Source of the DNA: CAZUXY01 sp964624235
GTDB lineage: Bacteria > Spirochaetota > UBA4802 > UBA5368
Reading direction: 5' to 3'
DNA length: 17,066 nt
Assembly: GCA_964624235.1 (NCBI GenBank)
Contig: CAZUXY010000074.1
Coordinates: forward strand, 1-17,066
Shown here: positions 1 to 7,418 of the stretch, piece after piece
How positions within the stretch are numbered: the first letter of the stretch is position 1
Layout: each line of letters opens with the position of its first letter
Position numbers and translations under genes: made by a program
Notes under the pieces: generated by a model
Told to the model about the DNA's origin: nothing
Databases searched by the model: none
What the model saw: only the letters and a program-made list of their open reading frames with translations

Positions 1-2
1 GC

Positions 3-713
3 AGAATCAGGGGGAATAGAGGCTTTTTTAACCAGTTCACCGTTCATACCCGGCTTGTACTCATGATGACAACTATTCTGATCTTTTTCGGGATGGGGAC
101 TGTGCTCGTTCTGGAATGGAATTATATTCTAAAAGATATGGGAATTATCGATAAGGCGCTGAATGCCTTTTTCCAGTCGGTCACGTGCCGAACCGCGGGC
201 TTCAATACCGTCGACACAGGCGCTCTGAGAGAAAGCTCGCTCTTTTTCATGATTTTTCTTATGTTTACGGGAGGGGCACCCGGTTCCATTGCGGGAGGGA
301 TAAAGCTGACGACAATGGGAGTCATTTTCGGGTTGCTGCTGATGAAGATAAGGGGGAGGCAGCAGTTGATATTCTGGGGACGCGCGCTGGACAACGATAC
401 CATCAATAAAAGCACCACCCTTTTCATACTGGCGCTCCTGTTTGTGTTTACTTCCTGCTTCATGCTGCTTGCCGCTGGAACCGTCCCCGGGGAACGTGTA
501 TTCCTGCCGGCCCTGTTCGAGACCTTCTCGGCATTCGGGACCGTGGGGCTCAGCACGGGCATCACCCAGACCCTTTCAATGACGGGAAAGCTTATTCTCT
601 GCGTGGTGATGTATGCCGGAAGGCTGGGACCGCTCACTTTTATCGGAGCCCTCGCCTGGGTGAAAAAAGATATGTATTATGAAGTCCCAGAAGAACATAT
701 AATGATAGGGTAG
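3..713 (+). CDS. trkH: TrkH/KtrB-type K+ transporter channel subunit, 3' part
   Basis: This is the C-terminal part (about 236 residues) of a potassium-translocating membrane subunit. The reading frame is open from base 3, with no stop and no plausible start, so the gene begins before the window. ATG63 is an internal Met in a helix that begins QFTVHTRLVLMM. The third pore loop is seen as TCRTAGFNT, followed by the gating segment FTGGAPGSIAGGIK. The fourth pore loop is FGTVGLSTG. Each loop carries the expected filter Gly. Hydrophobic helices separate these loops, and the end is a short cytoplasmic tail. The RCK subunit starts 3 bp after the stop, so the two are co-transcribed and should form a TrkH/TrkA or KtrB/KtrA K+ uptake system in the inner membrane. 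The single-RCK partner favours the Ktr type; the split between Trk and Ktr is inference. Confidence 0.93.
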   Translation, partial: RIRGNRGFFNQFTVHTRLVLMMTTILIFFGMGTVLVLEWNYILKDMGIIDKALNAFFQSVTCRTAGFNTVDTGALRESSLFFMIFLMFTGGAPGSIAGGIKLTTMGVIFGLLLMKIRGRQQLIFWGRALDNDTINKSTTLFILALLFVFTSCFMLLAAGTVPGERVFLPALFETFSAFGTVGLSTGITQTLSMTGKLILCVVMYAGRLGPLTFIGALAWVKKDMYYEVPEEHIMIG

Positions 714-716
714 CAT

Positions 717-1406
717 ATGAAAAAGTTCATCGTAATAGGTCTTGGTAATTTCGGTTTTCCCATCGCGAAAACCCTCATGGAAAACAACTGCGAAGTCCTG
801 GGTCTTGATACCAACCGCGAACTGGTACAGAAATACAAGGACTTGATAAGCCATGCCGTTATCGGCGACGCATCCCGCAAGGAGGTGCTCGAGTCCCTGT
901 CCCTTAAGGATTTTGACGGCGCGGTCGTGAGCATAGGCCAGGACATGGGATCCAGCATTCTGATCACGCTGTATTTGAAGGAGATAGGGTTGCCGAGGAT
1001 CATCGTGCGGGCCACATCGGAGGACCACGGAAAGATTCTCAAACTCCTGGGTGTCTCTGACGTGGTGTTTCCCGAGAGGGACATGGCTGTTCGCGCGGGG
1101 AGCATGCTGGCTATGAAGAACATCATGGATTATCTCCCGCTGGCGGGTGACTACGGGATCGTGGAGATGAGTCCCCCAAAAACCTTTGTGGGGAAGAGCC
1201 TGAAAGAGCTTCAAATCAGCACGCGTTACGGATGCCAGATAATCGGACTCAAGTTTCCGTCACCACCCGGCGGCGAACAGGGAGAACATGATTCCGATAC
1301 AGGTTCAATGATTGTACCTACCGCAACCGATATAATCGCCGAAAACTGTATCATGGTGGTTATGGGAAAACACAGGGACATTGAAAAGCTGCAACTGTTA
1401 TCGTAG
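717..1406 (+). CDS. trkA: TrkA/KtrA-type RCK regulatory subunit of K+ uptake system
   Basis: This 229-residue cytoplasmic protein gates the adjacent K+ channel subunit. The N-terminal Rossmann fold shows the nucleotide-binding glycines in FIVIGLGNFG (residues 4-13), with an acidic residue after the second strand (GLDTN) and the family signature GDAS (residues 51-54). The C-terminal third (about 135-225) fits the RCK_C domain that binds small regulatory ligands. A single RCK unit of about 220 residues is the usual KtrA size, whereas classical TrkA has two units in about 450 residues. The start sits 3 bp after the trkH stop, with a weak AGGG Shine-Dalgarno overlapping the end of trkH, which points to translational coupling. 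The gene ends 20 bp from the end of the convergent hydrolase gene, and I see no strong terminator between them. Confidence 0.93.
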   Translation: MKKFIVIGLGNFGFPIAKTLMENNCEVLGLDTNRELVQKYKDLISHAVIGDASRKEVLESLSLKDFDGAVVSIGQDMGSSILITLYLKEIGLPRIIVRATSEDHGKILKLLGVSDVVFPERDMAVRAGSMLAMKNIMDYLPLAGDYGIVEMSPPKTFVGKSLKELQISTRYGCQIIGLKFPSPPGGEQGEHDSDTGSMIVPTATDIIAENCIMVVMGKHRDIEKLQLLS

Positions 1407-1426
1407 ATATCATCCTGATACCCCTC

Positions 1427-2383
1427 CTACAAATCGATAATCATGCCCTCCCTTGCGATATCGATCTCGAGGGAGCCGCGCCTTTTGACGCTCATGCTCA
1501 TGTAGGTTTTCGCGGTTGACAGCACCGATTCAAGTTTTTCATCGCTGTAATCCGGTTCATGATGGAAAAGGATCAGTCTTTTAACGTTGAACCGCAGCGC
1601 GATATCGATGGCGATAGGCGCGGCCGAATGCCCCCAGTCTATCTTATCAATCGATTCCTCAAAGGTATACTGGGTGTCGAAAATGCACACGTCGGCATCG
1701 GTAAAAAAATCCCGATATGAGTCTATATAGTCAATCTCTTCGATATTGAACTCGCAGTCACTGGTAAAAACGAAGGACTTCCCGTTTTCCTCTATCCGGT
1801 AACCGAAGCACCCTCCCGGGTGACGCATACGCTTGTTGGTGATCCTGGTATTGTTGAGATAAAAATCGGACTCCTTCTCAAGCACATAGAAATCCTTGTC
1901 GGCGTACATGACATCCAGGTTGACCGGGAAGTGCGTGAACACCTGCTGGTATTCCACCCGTTCCCTGATGTCGTTAAAGGGCGAATAGATATGAAACCGG
2001 TTACCCTTGATATAGAAGGGTATAAAGAAGGGTATACCCTGCACGTGGTCCCAGTGGGTATGGGTCAGCAGGATATTGGCGGAACCTTTGCCTTTACCGA
2101 AATCCCCCGCCATGAGCTCTTTAGACAGGTTCTTGAGCCCGGTCCCGCAGTCGATGATGATGATATCGCCGTCGTCGGTGATTACTTCGACGCAGGTGGT
2201 ATTACCTCCATAAGTACCCTTTATGGACCAGGGAAGCGTTTCGATAAAACGGTCTATCGATTCGACTGTAGCGATATCACCGGGAGTCGCCTGCATAAGC
2301 GCCTTTTTCAGCTTATCGATGATAATCGTGTTCGTAGAAGGTGTCGGGATAGAACCACGCACCCCCCATAATCGTATTTTCAT
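1427..2383 (-). CDS. MBL-fold metallo-hydrolase (beta-lactamase_B_2 type)
   Basis: This 318-residue cytoplasmic protein has the metallo-beta-lactamase fold. Metal ligands visible are HTHWDH (residues 108-113), a further His in RMRHPGG (188), Asp in FTSDCE (209), and a late His in LFHHEP. The opening MKIRLWGVRGSIPTP and YGGNTTCVEV are typical of a widespread family annotated as MBL-fold hydrolases, related to phosphodiesterases. No substrate can be read from the sequence. The segment between residues 15 and 57 is a longer insertion than in many members. The start at 2383 has a good AAGGGAG site just upstream on the minus strand. It is transcribed convergently with trkA and divergently from the aminotransferase, so it appears to be a single-gene unit. 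Confidence 0.9.
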   Translation of the reverse strand: MKIRLWGVRGSIPTPSTNTIIIDKLKKALMQATPGDIATVESIDRFIETLPWSIKGTYGGNTTCVEVITDDGDIIIIDCGTGLKNLSKELMAGDFGKGKGSANILLTHTHWDHVQGIPFFIPFYIKGNRFHIYSPFNDIRERVEYQQVFTHFPVNLDVMYADKDFYVLEKESDFYLNNTRITNKRMRHPGGCFGYRIEENGKSFVFTSDCEFNIEEIDYIDSYRDFFTDADVCIFDTQYTFEESIDKIDWGHSAAPIAIDIALRFNVKRLILFHHEPDYSDEKLESVLSTAKTYMSMSVKRRGSLEIDIAREGMIIDL

Positions 2384-2701
2384 GTAGACTCCCTTTCCGT
2401 GTTTTGCACCGGGAACGTTAATGGAAAGTCAATAGAGTAAAATACTCACGGTACGGATTTTAATCAATATTTTTTTATCTTTACTCGACCCATGAGGGAA
2501 ATATACCATAGCCGACAGGACGCCGGTCAGACTAAAAAAACTTGACAGCGGCACCCTGCCTTTTATAATTTCTTGGGTATATCGTGGGGGTCATACCGCA
2601 TCCTGAAACGCTACGGCACGCGCCCTCACGGAACCCGTCACTTACGTATTATTTCCATCTAACAAGGTTTATTCCGATTCCAACAAAAGGGAGAGATTAC
2701 T
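2384..2701. other. Intergenic divergent promoter region
   Basis: This is the gap between the divergent hydrolase and aminotransferase genes. It holds a sigma-70-like promoter toward the aminotransferase (2542-2569) and a leader of roughly 125 nt. A small inverted repeat, GAGTA-AAA-TACTC (2435-2447), lies on the hydrolase side and could be an operator, but it is short. I see no small gene and recognise no riboswitch class. Confidence 0.6.
2542..2569 (+). promoter_or_regulatory. Sigma-70-like promoter for the aminotransferase gene
   Basis: The -35 box is a perfect TTGACA (2542-2547) and the -10 box a perfect TATAAT (2564-2569), with a 16-bp spacer. Transcription would begin near 2576. This leaves a leader of roughly 125 nt before the ATG at 2702, longer than needed for simple translation. 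Confidence 0.75.
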
Positions 2702-3913
2702 ATGCAGTTTTCTGAAAGAATACTAAAAGTGAAACCCTCCGCCACTCTGGCGATATCGGCCCTTGCCAATTCCCTCAGGGCCAAAGGCATCGACGTTATC
2801 GGATTCGGCGCCGGTGAGCCGGATTTCGACACCCCCCGTTCAATAAAGGCGGCGGCGATAAAAGCCATCGAATCCGGAAAAACCAAATACACCCCGGCGG
2901 GCGGGATACCGGAACTGAAAAAAGCCATTGCAGAAAAATTTAAACGTGACAATAAACTGAGCTATACCGAGGCTGAGATCACGGTAAACTGCGGGGGCAA
3001 ACATTCCTTTTACAACCTTATGCAGGTGCTGTTGAACGACGGGGACGAGGTGATAATACCTGCCCCCTACTGGGTATCATACCCCCCTATGGCGCTGCTT
3101 GCCGGCGGCAAACCGGTTATAGTAAACACCACCGAAGAGAGCGGCTTCAAGATCACACCGAAGCAGCTTGAAAAGGCGCTTACGCCCAAGACCCGCGTCA
3201 TCGTGATGAACTCGCCATCGAATCCGTCGGGTGCCGCCTATACCAGAAAAGAGCTGGAAAGCCTGGCAGATATACTCGAGAAAAAGGACGTGCAGATCAT
3301 TTCAGACGATATCTATGAATCGATCATTTATGACGGTTTCGTGTTCAACAACACGGCAAACCTTTCAAAAACCCTGAAAGAGAAAACCATTGTTCTTAAC
3401 GGGGTTTCAAAAACCTATTCGATGACGGGATGGCGCATCGGTTACATGGCGGGTAACGCCGACATTATTAAAAAGGTCGAAATTCTGCAGAGCCAGTCCA
3501 CCTCGAACCCGACCTCGATCTCCCAGTGGGCCTCGGTTGAAGCCCTGAACGGCGAACAGTCGATGGTAAATGAAATGGTTTCGGCTTTCGATCGGCGCAG
3601 GAAAATCATCGTCGACAACCTGAACAAGGTCCCCGGATTCAAATGCCTCAACCCGGAAGGCGCGTTCTATGTGTTTCCCAATGTATCGGGTGTAACGAAG
3701 CTCAAGGGCTGGAAAAACGTCGCGGACAAATACGGTGCCGAATCGGTTTCGGCCGCGCTCACCTCTTACCTGCTCGAGGAGGCCCAGGTGGCGGTGGTGC
3801 CGGGGGTCGAATTCGGCAACGATCCCAATATTCGGCTTTCATACGCCACCTCGGACGAAAACATAATCAAAGGTACAGAAAGGATAAAGAGCGCGCTGGA
3901 GAAACTGGCTTAA
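2702..3913 (+). CDS. aspC: Class I/II PLP-dependent aminotransferase, aspartate aminotransferase type
   Basis: This 403-residue cytosolic enzyme is of the fold-type I aminotransferase family, subgroup Igamma (bacterial/thermophile aspartate aminotransferases). The Schiff-base Lys is residue 237 in SKTYSMTGWRIG. Other family residues visible are SPSNPSG with Asn174, SDDIYE with Asp202 and Tyr205, and the carboxylate-binding Arg378 in NIRLSYA. The N-terminal GAGEPDFDTP and KYTPAGGIPELK also fit. Full length matches the family (about 390-400). The expected reaction is transfer of the amino group between aspartate and 2-oxoglutarate; aromatic or prephenate substrates occur in the same subgroup and cannot be excluded. 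The start has a strong GGGAGAG site 6-8 bp upstream. It is monocistronic, with the convergent DUF350 gene ending 22 bp downstream. Confidence 0.93.
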   Translation: MQFSERILKVKPSATLAISALANSLRAKGIDVIGFGAGEPDFDTPRSIKAAAIKAIESGKTKYTPAGGIPELKKAIAEKFKRDNKLSYTEAEITVNCGGKHSFYNLMQVLLNDGDEVIIPAPYWVSYPPMALLAGGKPVIVNTTEESGFKITPKQLEKALTPKTRVIVMNSPSNPSGAAYTRKELESLADILEKKDVQIISDDIYESIIYDGFVFNNTANLSKTLKEKTIVLNGVSKTYSMTGWRIGYMAGNADIIKKVEILQSQSTSNPTSISQWASVEALNGEQSMVNEMVSAFDRRRKIIVDNLNKVPGFKCLNPEGAFYVFPNVSGVTKLKGWKNVADKYGAESVSAALTSYLLEEAQVAVVPGVEFGNDPNIRLSYATSDENIIKGTERIKSALEKLA

Positions 3914-3935
3914 ATATTTCTACACATTAGCGTTT

Positions 3936-4295
3936 TTATTTCGCTTCCCTGACAGCGGGCGCCTGCAGAGGCGCCTTCTTCGTCCCTGTTTCCTTTTTCG
4001 TTTCCTGCCCTTTCCTGGGTTCCTCTGCCGGAGGGGGAACGGCCCCGGGCCCGCCGCGGAGCGAGGTAAGTCCCGGCGGCGAGTACATCACCGCGCCGAT
4101 GATTATCGCCATGCCGACAATCACGGCCGCCATCACAAGGGCCAGCGCCCGGTTCTGTTCGTCCCGTAACTCCCTACGCAGCGGGAAAGGCATCAGCAGA
4201 AAAACCAGCGCCGTTCCTGTTCCCAGCAGTATCATTCCCGCCAGGGAATAGACGGCGATATCGGCGATGGTATACATGACCGCGATCCAGTTCAT
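3936..4295 (-). CDS. DUF350-like small integral membrane protein
   Basis: This 119-residue protein starts MNWIAVMYTIADIAVYS. Two hydrophobic helices (about residues 10-35 and 51-73) flank a short polar loop, RRELRDEQNRA, and a second GMAIIIGAVM stretch completes the second helix. This pattern, with the polar E-x-x-x-N-x-A segment before the second helix, resembles half of a DUF350 (YjfL-like) domain. The C-terminal 45 residues are Pro/Lys/Glu rich and probably disordered. I prefer the start at 4295 over ATG 4307, because GGAGGT lies 4-5 bp before the former but inside the first codons of the latter. It is the last gene of a three-gene minus-strand operon with the DUF4178 protein. Function is unknown; DUF350 proteins recur beside DUF4178 and aminopropyltransferase genes. 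Confidence 0.6.
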   Translation of the reverse strand: MNWIAVMYTIADIAVYSLAGMILLGTGTALVFLLMPFPLRRELRDEQNRALALVMAAVIVGMAIIIGAVMYSPPGLTSLRGGPGAVPPPAEEPRKGQETKKETGTKKAPLQAPAVREAK

Positions 4296-4313
4296 CGGTA
4301 CCTCCATTTCATG

Positions 4314-4532
4314 TCAGCGGGAGGCGTTAGCCGTTCCCGGTATTTTTACGGACCGTACTTTTATAACAGGCGGTACCTCGTACCTTTTTAGTTCCTTCAG
4401 CTGCAGGGACATACGCCTCGTCTTTTCCTTTGCGATGTATTCGGCACCCGACCTGTTATACCCCGGGTGTCGGAGGGAAAGAAATACCGAGAACGCAATC
4501 ACCGTTACAGATACCGCCACAGCCCTCAGCAT
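4314..4532 (-). CDS. Small single-span membrane or exported protein, unknown function
   Basis: This 72-residue protein has one hydrophobic segment at residues 2-20 (LRAVAVSVTVIAFSVFLS) and a basic polar remainder, so it is membrane-anchored or secreted. I do not recognise a family. A GTG at 4538 would overlap the upstream stop by 4 nt (GTGA), but the AGGAGG site sits only 1 nt from that GTG and 7 nt from the ATG at 4532. The ATG is therefore the better start. It lies 2 bp after the DUF4178 gene and about 18 bp before the DUF350-like gene, so it is the middle member of the operon. In other bacteria a small protein such as DUF4247 can occupy a comparable place; no similarity to that family is visible here. 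Confidence 0.6.
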   Translation of the reverse strand: MLRAVAVSVTVIAFSVFLSLRHPGYNRSGAEYIAKEKTRRMSLQLKELKRYEVPPVIKVRSVKIPGTANASR

Positions 4533-4534
4533 CT

Positions 4535-5941
4535 TCACCCCTCCTCTTTCATTCGTACAGCCGCCTCGAAGACCGAAGATCCCATTGCCCGCCGGTAATT
4601 GATTACAGAAAGTATTATAAAAAAAGCCGCCGCTGCCAGCGGGCAGCGGGCATTCCCCGCAGATTCACGCAGCGATATGCTGAACGATCCGGGGCCATGC
4701 CGTTCAGGGCCGTACACTTCAACATAGAAATAATAGTCCCCGCTTTTTTCAAGTATGAAACCATGTGTGCTTTTCCCCTTCTGTAATTGCCATTGCCCTT
4801 TACGGGTGTTTTCTGAACAGTGCCAGAATCCCGTTTTGAAGGCGTAGTCCTCCAGGGGAGGGTTGAGCACGTCGATCTCGCTGAGCCTCTCCTTTATCTT
4901 CAGGTACGCATAAGACATCCGTTTAACGGGAAGCTTACGCAGAGCGCCACGCTGAATCAACATCACCCGGAGAGATACCCATTCATTATGCGGACGCTGC
5001 ACCATGTCCGGATTTTCGATCAGAAGCCTGAAAACCGAACCGGGCTTTCCCAGGGTGACCGGGCCGTAAATGATCTGGCTGAACCGGACGCCGCTGTCCA
5101 GGTATTTCTCCCCGTCGGCCAGTACCTGGACGGGCGCGGCCGGTATCGGGATCGTTCTTTCGGTAAACCTTAGCCACGCTGAAAAGCCGAGCATCAGCAC
5201 CATCATAAGCGCATACCATACCGCCCGGTACCTGTAGTGCTTCTTTTTTCGAAAATGGGCATCCACTTCATCACGGAACTCTTCAAAATCAAAGAAAAAC
5301 AGGAGCCCTGCGGTATCCATGGGTTCAGCCCGCCTAACAAACGTTTTGCCATTCGTTTCGAATACCCTGAAGTGGGCCCCCTCGTTACGAAAGCGGAACA
5401 AGGTCACCGCGTCACCGACAGCCGCCGTGTAAGATAAATCCCCCTCGGCACCGGCTATCCTCAGACGGGACTCATGTCTTTTTGAAATGGTACCGCCCTC
5501 GAACTCAAACCTGTCCGCGCTGTAATGCAGGTTGATGTTTTCCGGGCTGTATTCGGTGCAATAATAAAACCTCCCTTTCTCTTCCTCCACCCATACCGAG
5601 CTCCCGTCATTGAACCTCACGTGCCACTCGTCACGAGGACCGCCGGCCGACTCATCCTCGTGCAGAAATCTTATCCCTCCCGCGATTTTGCAGGGTTCGC
5701 CGTCCACCTCGCCCGTCATCCCCAGGGAGAGGAGTGATGTGCCGGCACCGGGAAGGTGTCGGTCCGCAAACAGGCGGTAATATACCGCGGTGCCGCGGTC
5801 GTACCTGGCCCCGCATGAGAGGCACGCTCCCATGGGTATCCTCTGTTCTCTCTTCCCCCGCAACACGGCGGCTTCGGTAACGACGATATCGCCGCCGCAC
5901 GAGGGACATACGGTTTTTTTTGCGCCGCCGGGAGGTGACAT
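4535..5941 (-). CDS. Zinc-ribbon DUF4178-type membrane protein
   Basis: This 468-residue protein opens with two CxxC knuckles, CPSCGG (Cys12, Cys15) and CLSCGA (Cys40, Cys43), a probable zinc ribbon. Residues about 68-125 look like a DUF4178 unit: a short Leu/Gly start, then DEWHVRFNDGSSVWVEEEKG. A second less clear beta-rich unit spans about 165-220. A transmembrane helix (about 239-258) is followed by an extracytoplasmic beta-rich region (260-430), and a last helix (about 431-448) sits near the C terminus. The start is fixed by an in-frame TAG three codons upstream, although its Shine-Dalgarno is close and weak. It is the first gene of the minus-strand operon. Known DUF4178 genes cluster with DUF350 and spermidine synthase-like genes and are suspected to act in membrane stress; no synthase is present here. 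Confidence 0.75.
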   Translation of the reverse strand: MSPPGGAKKTVCPSCGGDIVVTEAAVLRGKREQRIPMGACLSCGARYDRGTAVYYRLFADRHLPGAGTSLLSLGMTGEVDGEPCKIAGGIRFLHEDESAGGPRDEWHVRFNDGSSVWVEEEKGRFYYCTEYSPENINLHYSADRFEFEGGTISKRHESRLRIAGAEGDLSYTAAVGDAVTLFRFRNEGAHFRVFETNGKTFVRRAEPMDTAGLLFFFDFEEFRDEVDAHFRKKKHYRYRAVWYALMMVLMLGFSAWLRFTERTIPIPAAPVQVLADGEKYLDSGVRFSQIIYGPVTLGKPGSVFRLLIENPDMVQRPHNEWVSLRVMLIQRGALRKLPVKRMSYAYLKIKERLSEIDVLNPPLEDYAFKTGFWHCSENTRKGQWQLQKGKSTHGFILEKSGDYYFYVEVYGPERHGPGSFSISLRESAGNARCPLAAAAFFIILSVINYRRAMGSSVFEAAVRMKEEG

Positions 5942-6324
5942 TCCTCGAGGCTAGACTCCGAAGAGAAAAAGTCAAGATATTTCCCGGCAGGATACCATCA
6001 TGCCTGGTATCCCGGATGAAGTTCGTGTAGTTTATATATAAGGCTCTGACCCCTCCTGGCAGGAAACCATGGTTGATAAATAAAATGTTGCATATTATTC
6101 AACCCGCGTGTAAAAATGTCCGGTTATCCCAGCATACGCATATTCCGCTGCACATCAGGGCCTTGCTGTCAGTTTTTACCCCCGTGTCGGGGAGGCGACA
6201 CCCGGGAATGACCACAGTACGGTACTCATGGCTGGACAGGCGGCTTGCCGGCTTTCGAAAGGATTTCCTGTAACGCCCTGGTAAGCGCTTTTTCTGCTTT
6301 ATCCGCAGTTCATAAAAGGGAGCC
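5942..6324. other. Intergenic region with one repeat core and several hairpins, no gene
   Basis: This 383-bp divergent gap has no convincing gene; a 66-codon plus-strand frame at 6073 lacks a ribosome site and a protein-like composition. It holds an 8-bp inverted repeat, GGATACCA/TGGTATCC (5990-5997 and 6005-6012), one copy of the repeat core (6042-6053), and the palindrome AACCATGGTT (6065-6074). It also holds a GTGTCG/CGACAC hairpin (6184-6189 and 6196-6201) and AGTAC-G-GTACT (6216-6226). The structure density resembles other REP-rich gaps nearby. Confidence 0.55.
6042..6053 (-). repeat. REP-like core GGGGTCAGAGCC, copy 1
   Basis: Exact 12-bp core, reverse orientation, in the gap before the barrel-like gene. 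It is the first of twelve copies between 6042 and 12553. Confidence 0.85.
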
Positions 6325-7071
6325 ATGTCTAAGATCAAAAGTCTGGTTTTTCCGATAGTAATATCGCTGCTTTTCGTCAATCCGGCGACGGGAACGACAT
6401 CAATTGAATCAACCGAAAAACGCATGGCAACCCTGCCCGCCGGCATCCTGTGTGCCTCAGGTACTTTTACACTGACGCCTTACACCGGTGCGTGGAAAAA
6501 CCGGTTCAACCGGGACACCTACCCTTTCGGTTCTTATGATTTCTTCCCCTCGGCGACCGCTTCAATAGACGGAAGAAGATATCCATGGGGGCTGGAGGGG
6601 GTTGCCGCTTCAGGCTCATTGCTGCGACCCCTGGGACGACTGGCCGGACGGGCCGGGGTGGGCATTGGAGCGACCTTAAGCGTTTACGGATCCATAACAG
6701 GTTTTTCCCGGCTATCTCTCATGTTGACCTCGGGAACCTATGTGCTTGGAGCGACAAAGGATCCCGTAAGCGATTACCGTCTTTACACCGTCCGTGGTGG
6801 CGCGGGATACCTGTTCATGCCGGGGAAAAGATGTATAATATTACTTTTTGCAGGCGCGGGCGCGGTGATGCATTCTTTCGTTACGGATACCGCGGATGGC
6901 AAATCTTCCCATTTTGAAACGTACCCCTCCGCTTCCATGGGATGGGAAGTGCGTTATGCGGTGGGAGCAAGGACCGATGTATTCCTTGGGCCCGCTGTGA
7001 CCCTTTATATGGACAGAGATAACGCGGGAACCTTCCTCACCGGCAGCATGGGCATACGCTACCGGTATTAA
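6325..7071 (+). CDS. Exported beta-barrel-like protein, unknown function
   Basis: This 248-residue protein has a Sec signal peptide (basic MSKIK, then the hydrophobic LVFPIVISLLFVNPATG; cleavage near residue 23). The mature part alternates hydrophobic and polar residues in strands with Gly-rich turns, for example GRAGVGIGATLSVYGSITGF and VRGGAGYLF. It ends in an aromatic, MGIRYRY, as outer-membrane barrels often do. It probably forms an 8- to 10-strand barrel, but no family is recognised. The ATG at 6325 has a good AAGGGAG site 4-5 bp upstream. It is flanked on both sides by REP-like cores and followed by a strong hairpin terminator after a broken minus-strand gene, so it is probably transcribed alone. 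Confidence 0.75.
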   Translation: MSKIKSLVFPIVISLLFVNPATGTTSIESTEKRMATLPAGILCASGTFTLTPYTGAWKNRFNRDTYPFGSYDFFPSATASIDGRRYPWGLEGVAASGSLLRPLGRLAGRAGVGIGATLSVYGSITGFSRLSLMLTSGTYVLGATKDPVSDYRLYTVRGGAGYLFMPGKRCIILLFAGAGAVMHSFVTDTADGKSSHFETYPSASMGWEVRYAVGARTDVFLGPAVTLYMDRDNAGTFLTGSMGIRYRY

Positions 7072-7078
7072 AAGAGTG

Positions 7079-7315
7079 TTATCCATAGCTCCGGCCCTTC
7101 AGATGCCTTATGGTTTTTCCGAACAGATCGTAAAACTCCTTAAAATCATCATGCTCCCTCCCTTCTAAAATATCTTCCATCTACCGCCGCATCAGGATAA
7201 TAGGACCGTATATTCGATGGGTCCTGCGCACCAGCATCACATAGAGCAGTATCCCCTGCAACAGCGCGAACAGGATTATTGCAACGAGGGAAAGGGTATA
7301 ATTAACATCTTTGTG
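7079..7315 (-). pseudogene. Broken HAMP-like membrane protein gene (5'-truncated, in-frame TAG)
   Basis: Read on the minus strand, one frame from about 7315 to 7079 encodes a hydrophobic helix (LVAIILFALLQGILLYVMLV) and then RRTHRIYGPIILMRR. A TAG at 7181-7183 follows, and the same frame continues MEDILEGREHDDFKEFY and DLFGKTIRHLKG to a TAA at 7079-7081. The order helix, basic, H-R-I-x-G-P-I, x-x-E-D-I-x-x-G, D-D-F-x-E-x-Y-x-x-F resembles the transmembrane/HAMP end of small HAMP proteins common in spirochaetes and deltaproteobacteria. The TAG stands where an aromatic residue is usual. No start is visible upstream and the frame closes within the REP palindrome at 7316-7353, so the 5' part appears lost there. 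The HAMP assignment is by eye. Confidence 0.55.
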
Positions 7316-7327
7316 GGCTCTGACCCC
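7316..7327 (-). repeat. REP-like core, copy 2
   Basis: Exact core in reverse orientation. It forms the left arm of the palindrome with copy 3. Confidence 0.88.
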
Positions 7328-7341
7328 GATTTAAAAAAATC

Positions 7342-7353
7342 GGGGTCAGAGCC
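7342..7353 (+). repeat. REP-like core, copy 3
   Basis: Exact core in forward orientation. It forms the right arm of the palindrome with copy 2 and lies 65 bp before the first possible start of the transposase. Confidence 0.88.
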
Positions 7354-7418
7354 TGTTTTTTTTTACAATTCGCCCATCACAGGCGTATCAACTACAGACA
7401 CCAAACATGGAGCAACCG

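Larger units (their letters stand above)
7316..7364 (+). terminator. REP palindrome acting as a likely intrinsic terminator
   Basis: A perfect 17-bp inverted repeat (7316-7332 and 7337-7353) with a 4-nt AAAA loop is followed by TG and nine T's (7356-7364). It is made of two repeat cores facing each other. In the plus direction it has all the parts of a rho-independent terminator, insulating the transposase from upstream transcription. There is no T-run in the minus direction. Confidence 0.75.

Noticed and set aside
63..713. ATG at 63 as the true start of the K+ channel subunit
   Set aside because: The frame stays open to the window edge and the upstream residues continue the expected TrkH helix (HTRLVL), so the gene is cut by the window.
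3958..3975. GGCGCC/GGCGCC hairpin as a terminator between the aminotransferase and the DUF350-like gene
   Set aside because: It lies inside the 3' coding end of the DUF350-like gene, has only 6 bp of stem, and is not followed by a T-run in either direction.
6073..6273. 66-codon plus-strand frame before the barrel-like gene
   Set aside because: It has no ribosome site, crosses several hairpins and has no recognisable composition or motif.
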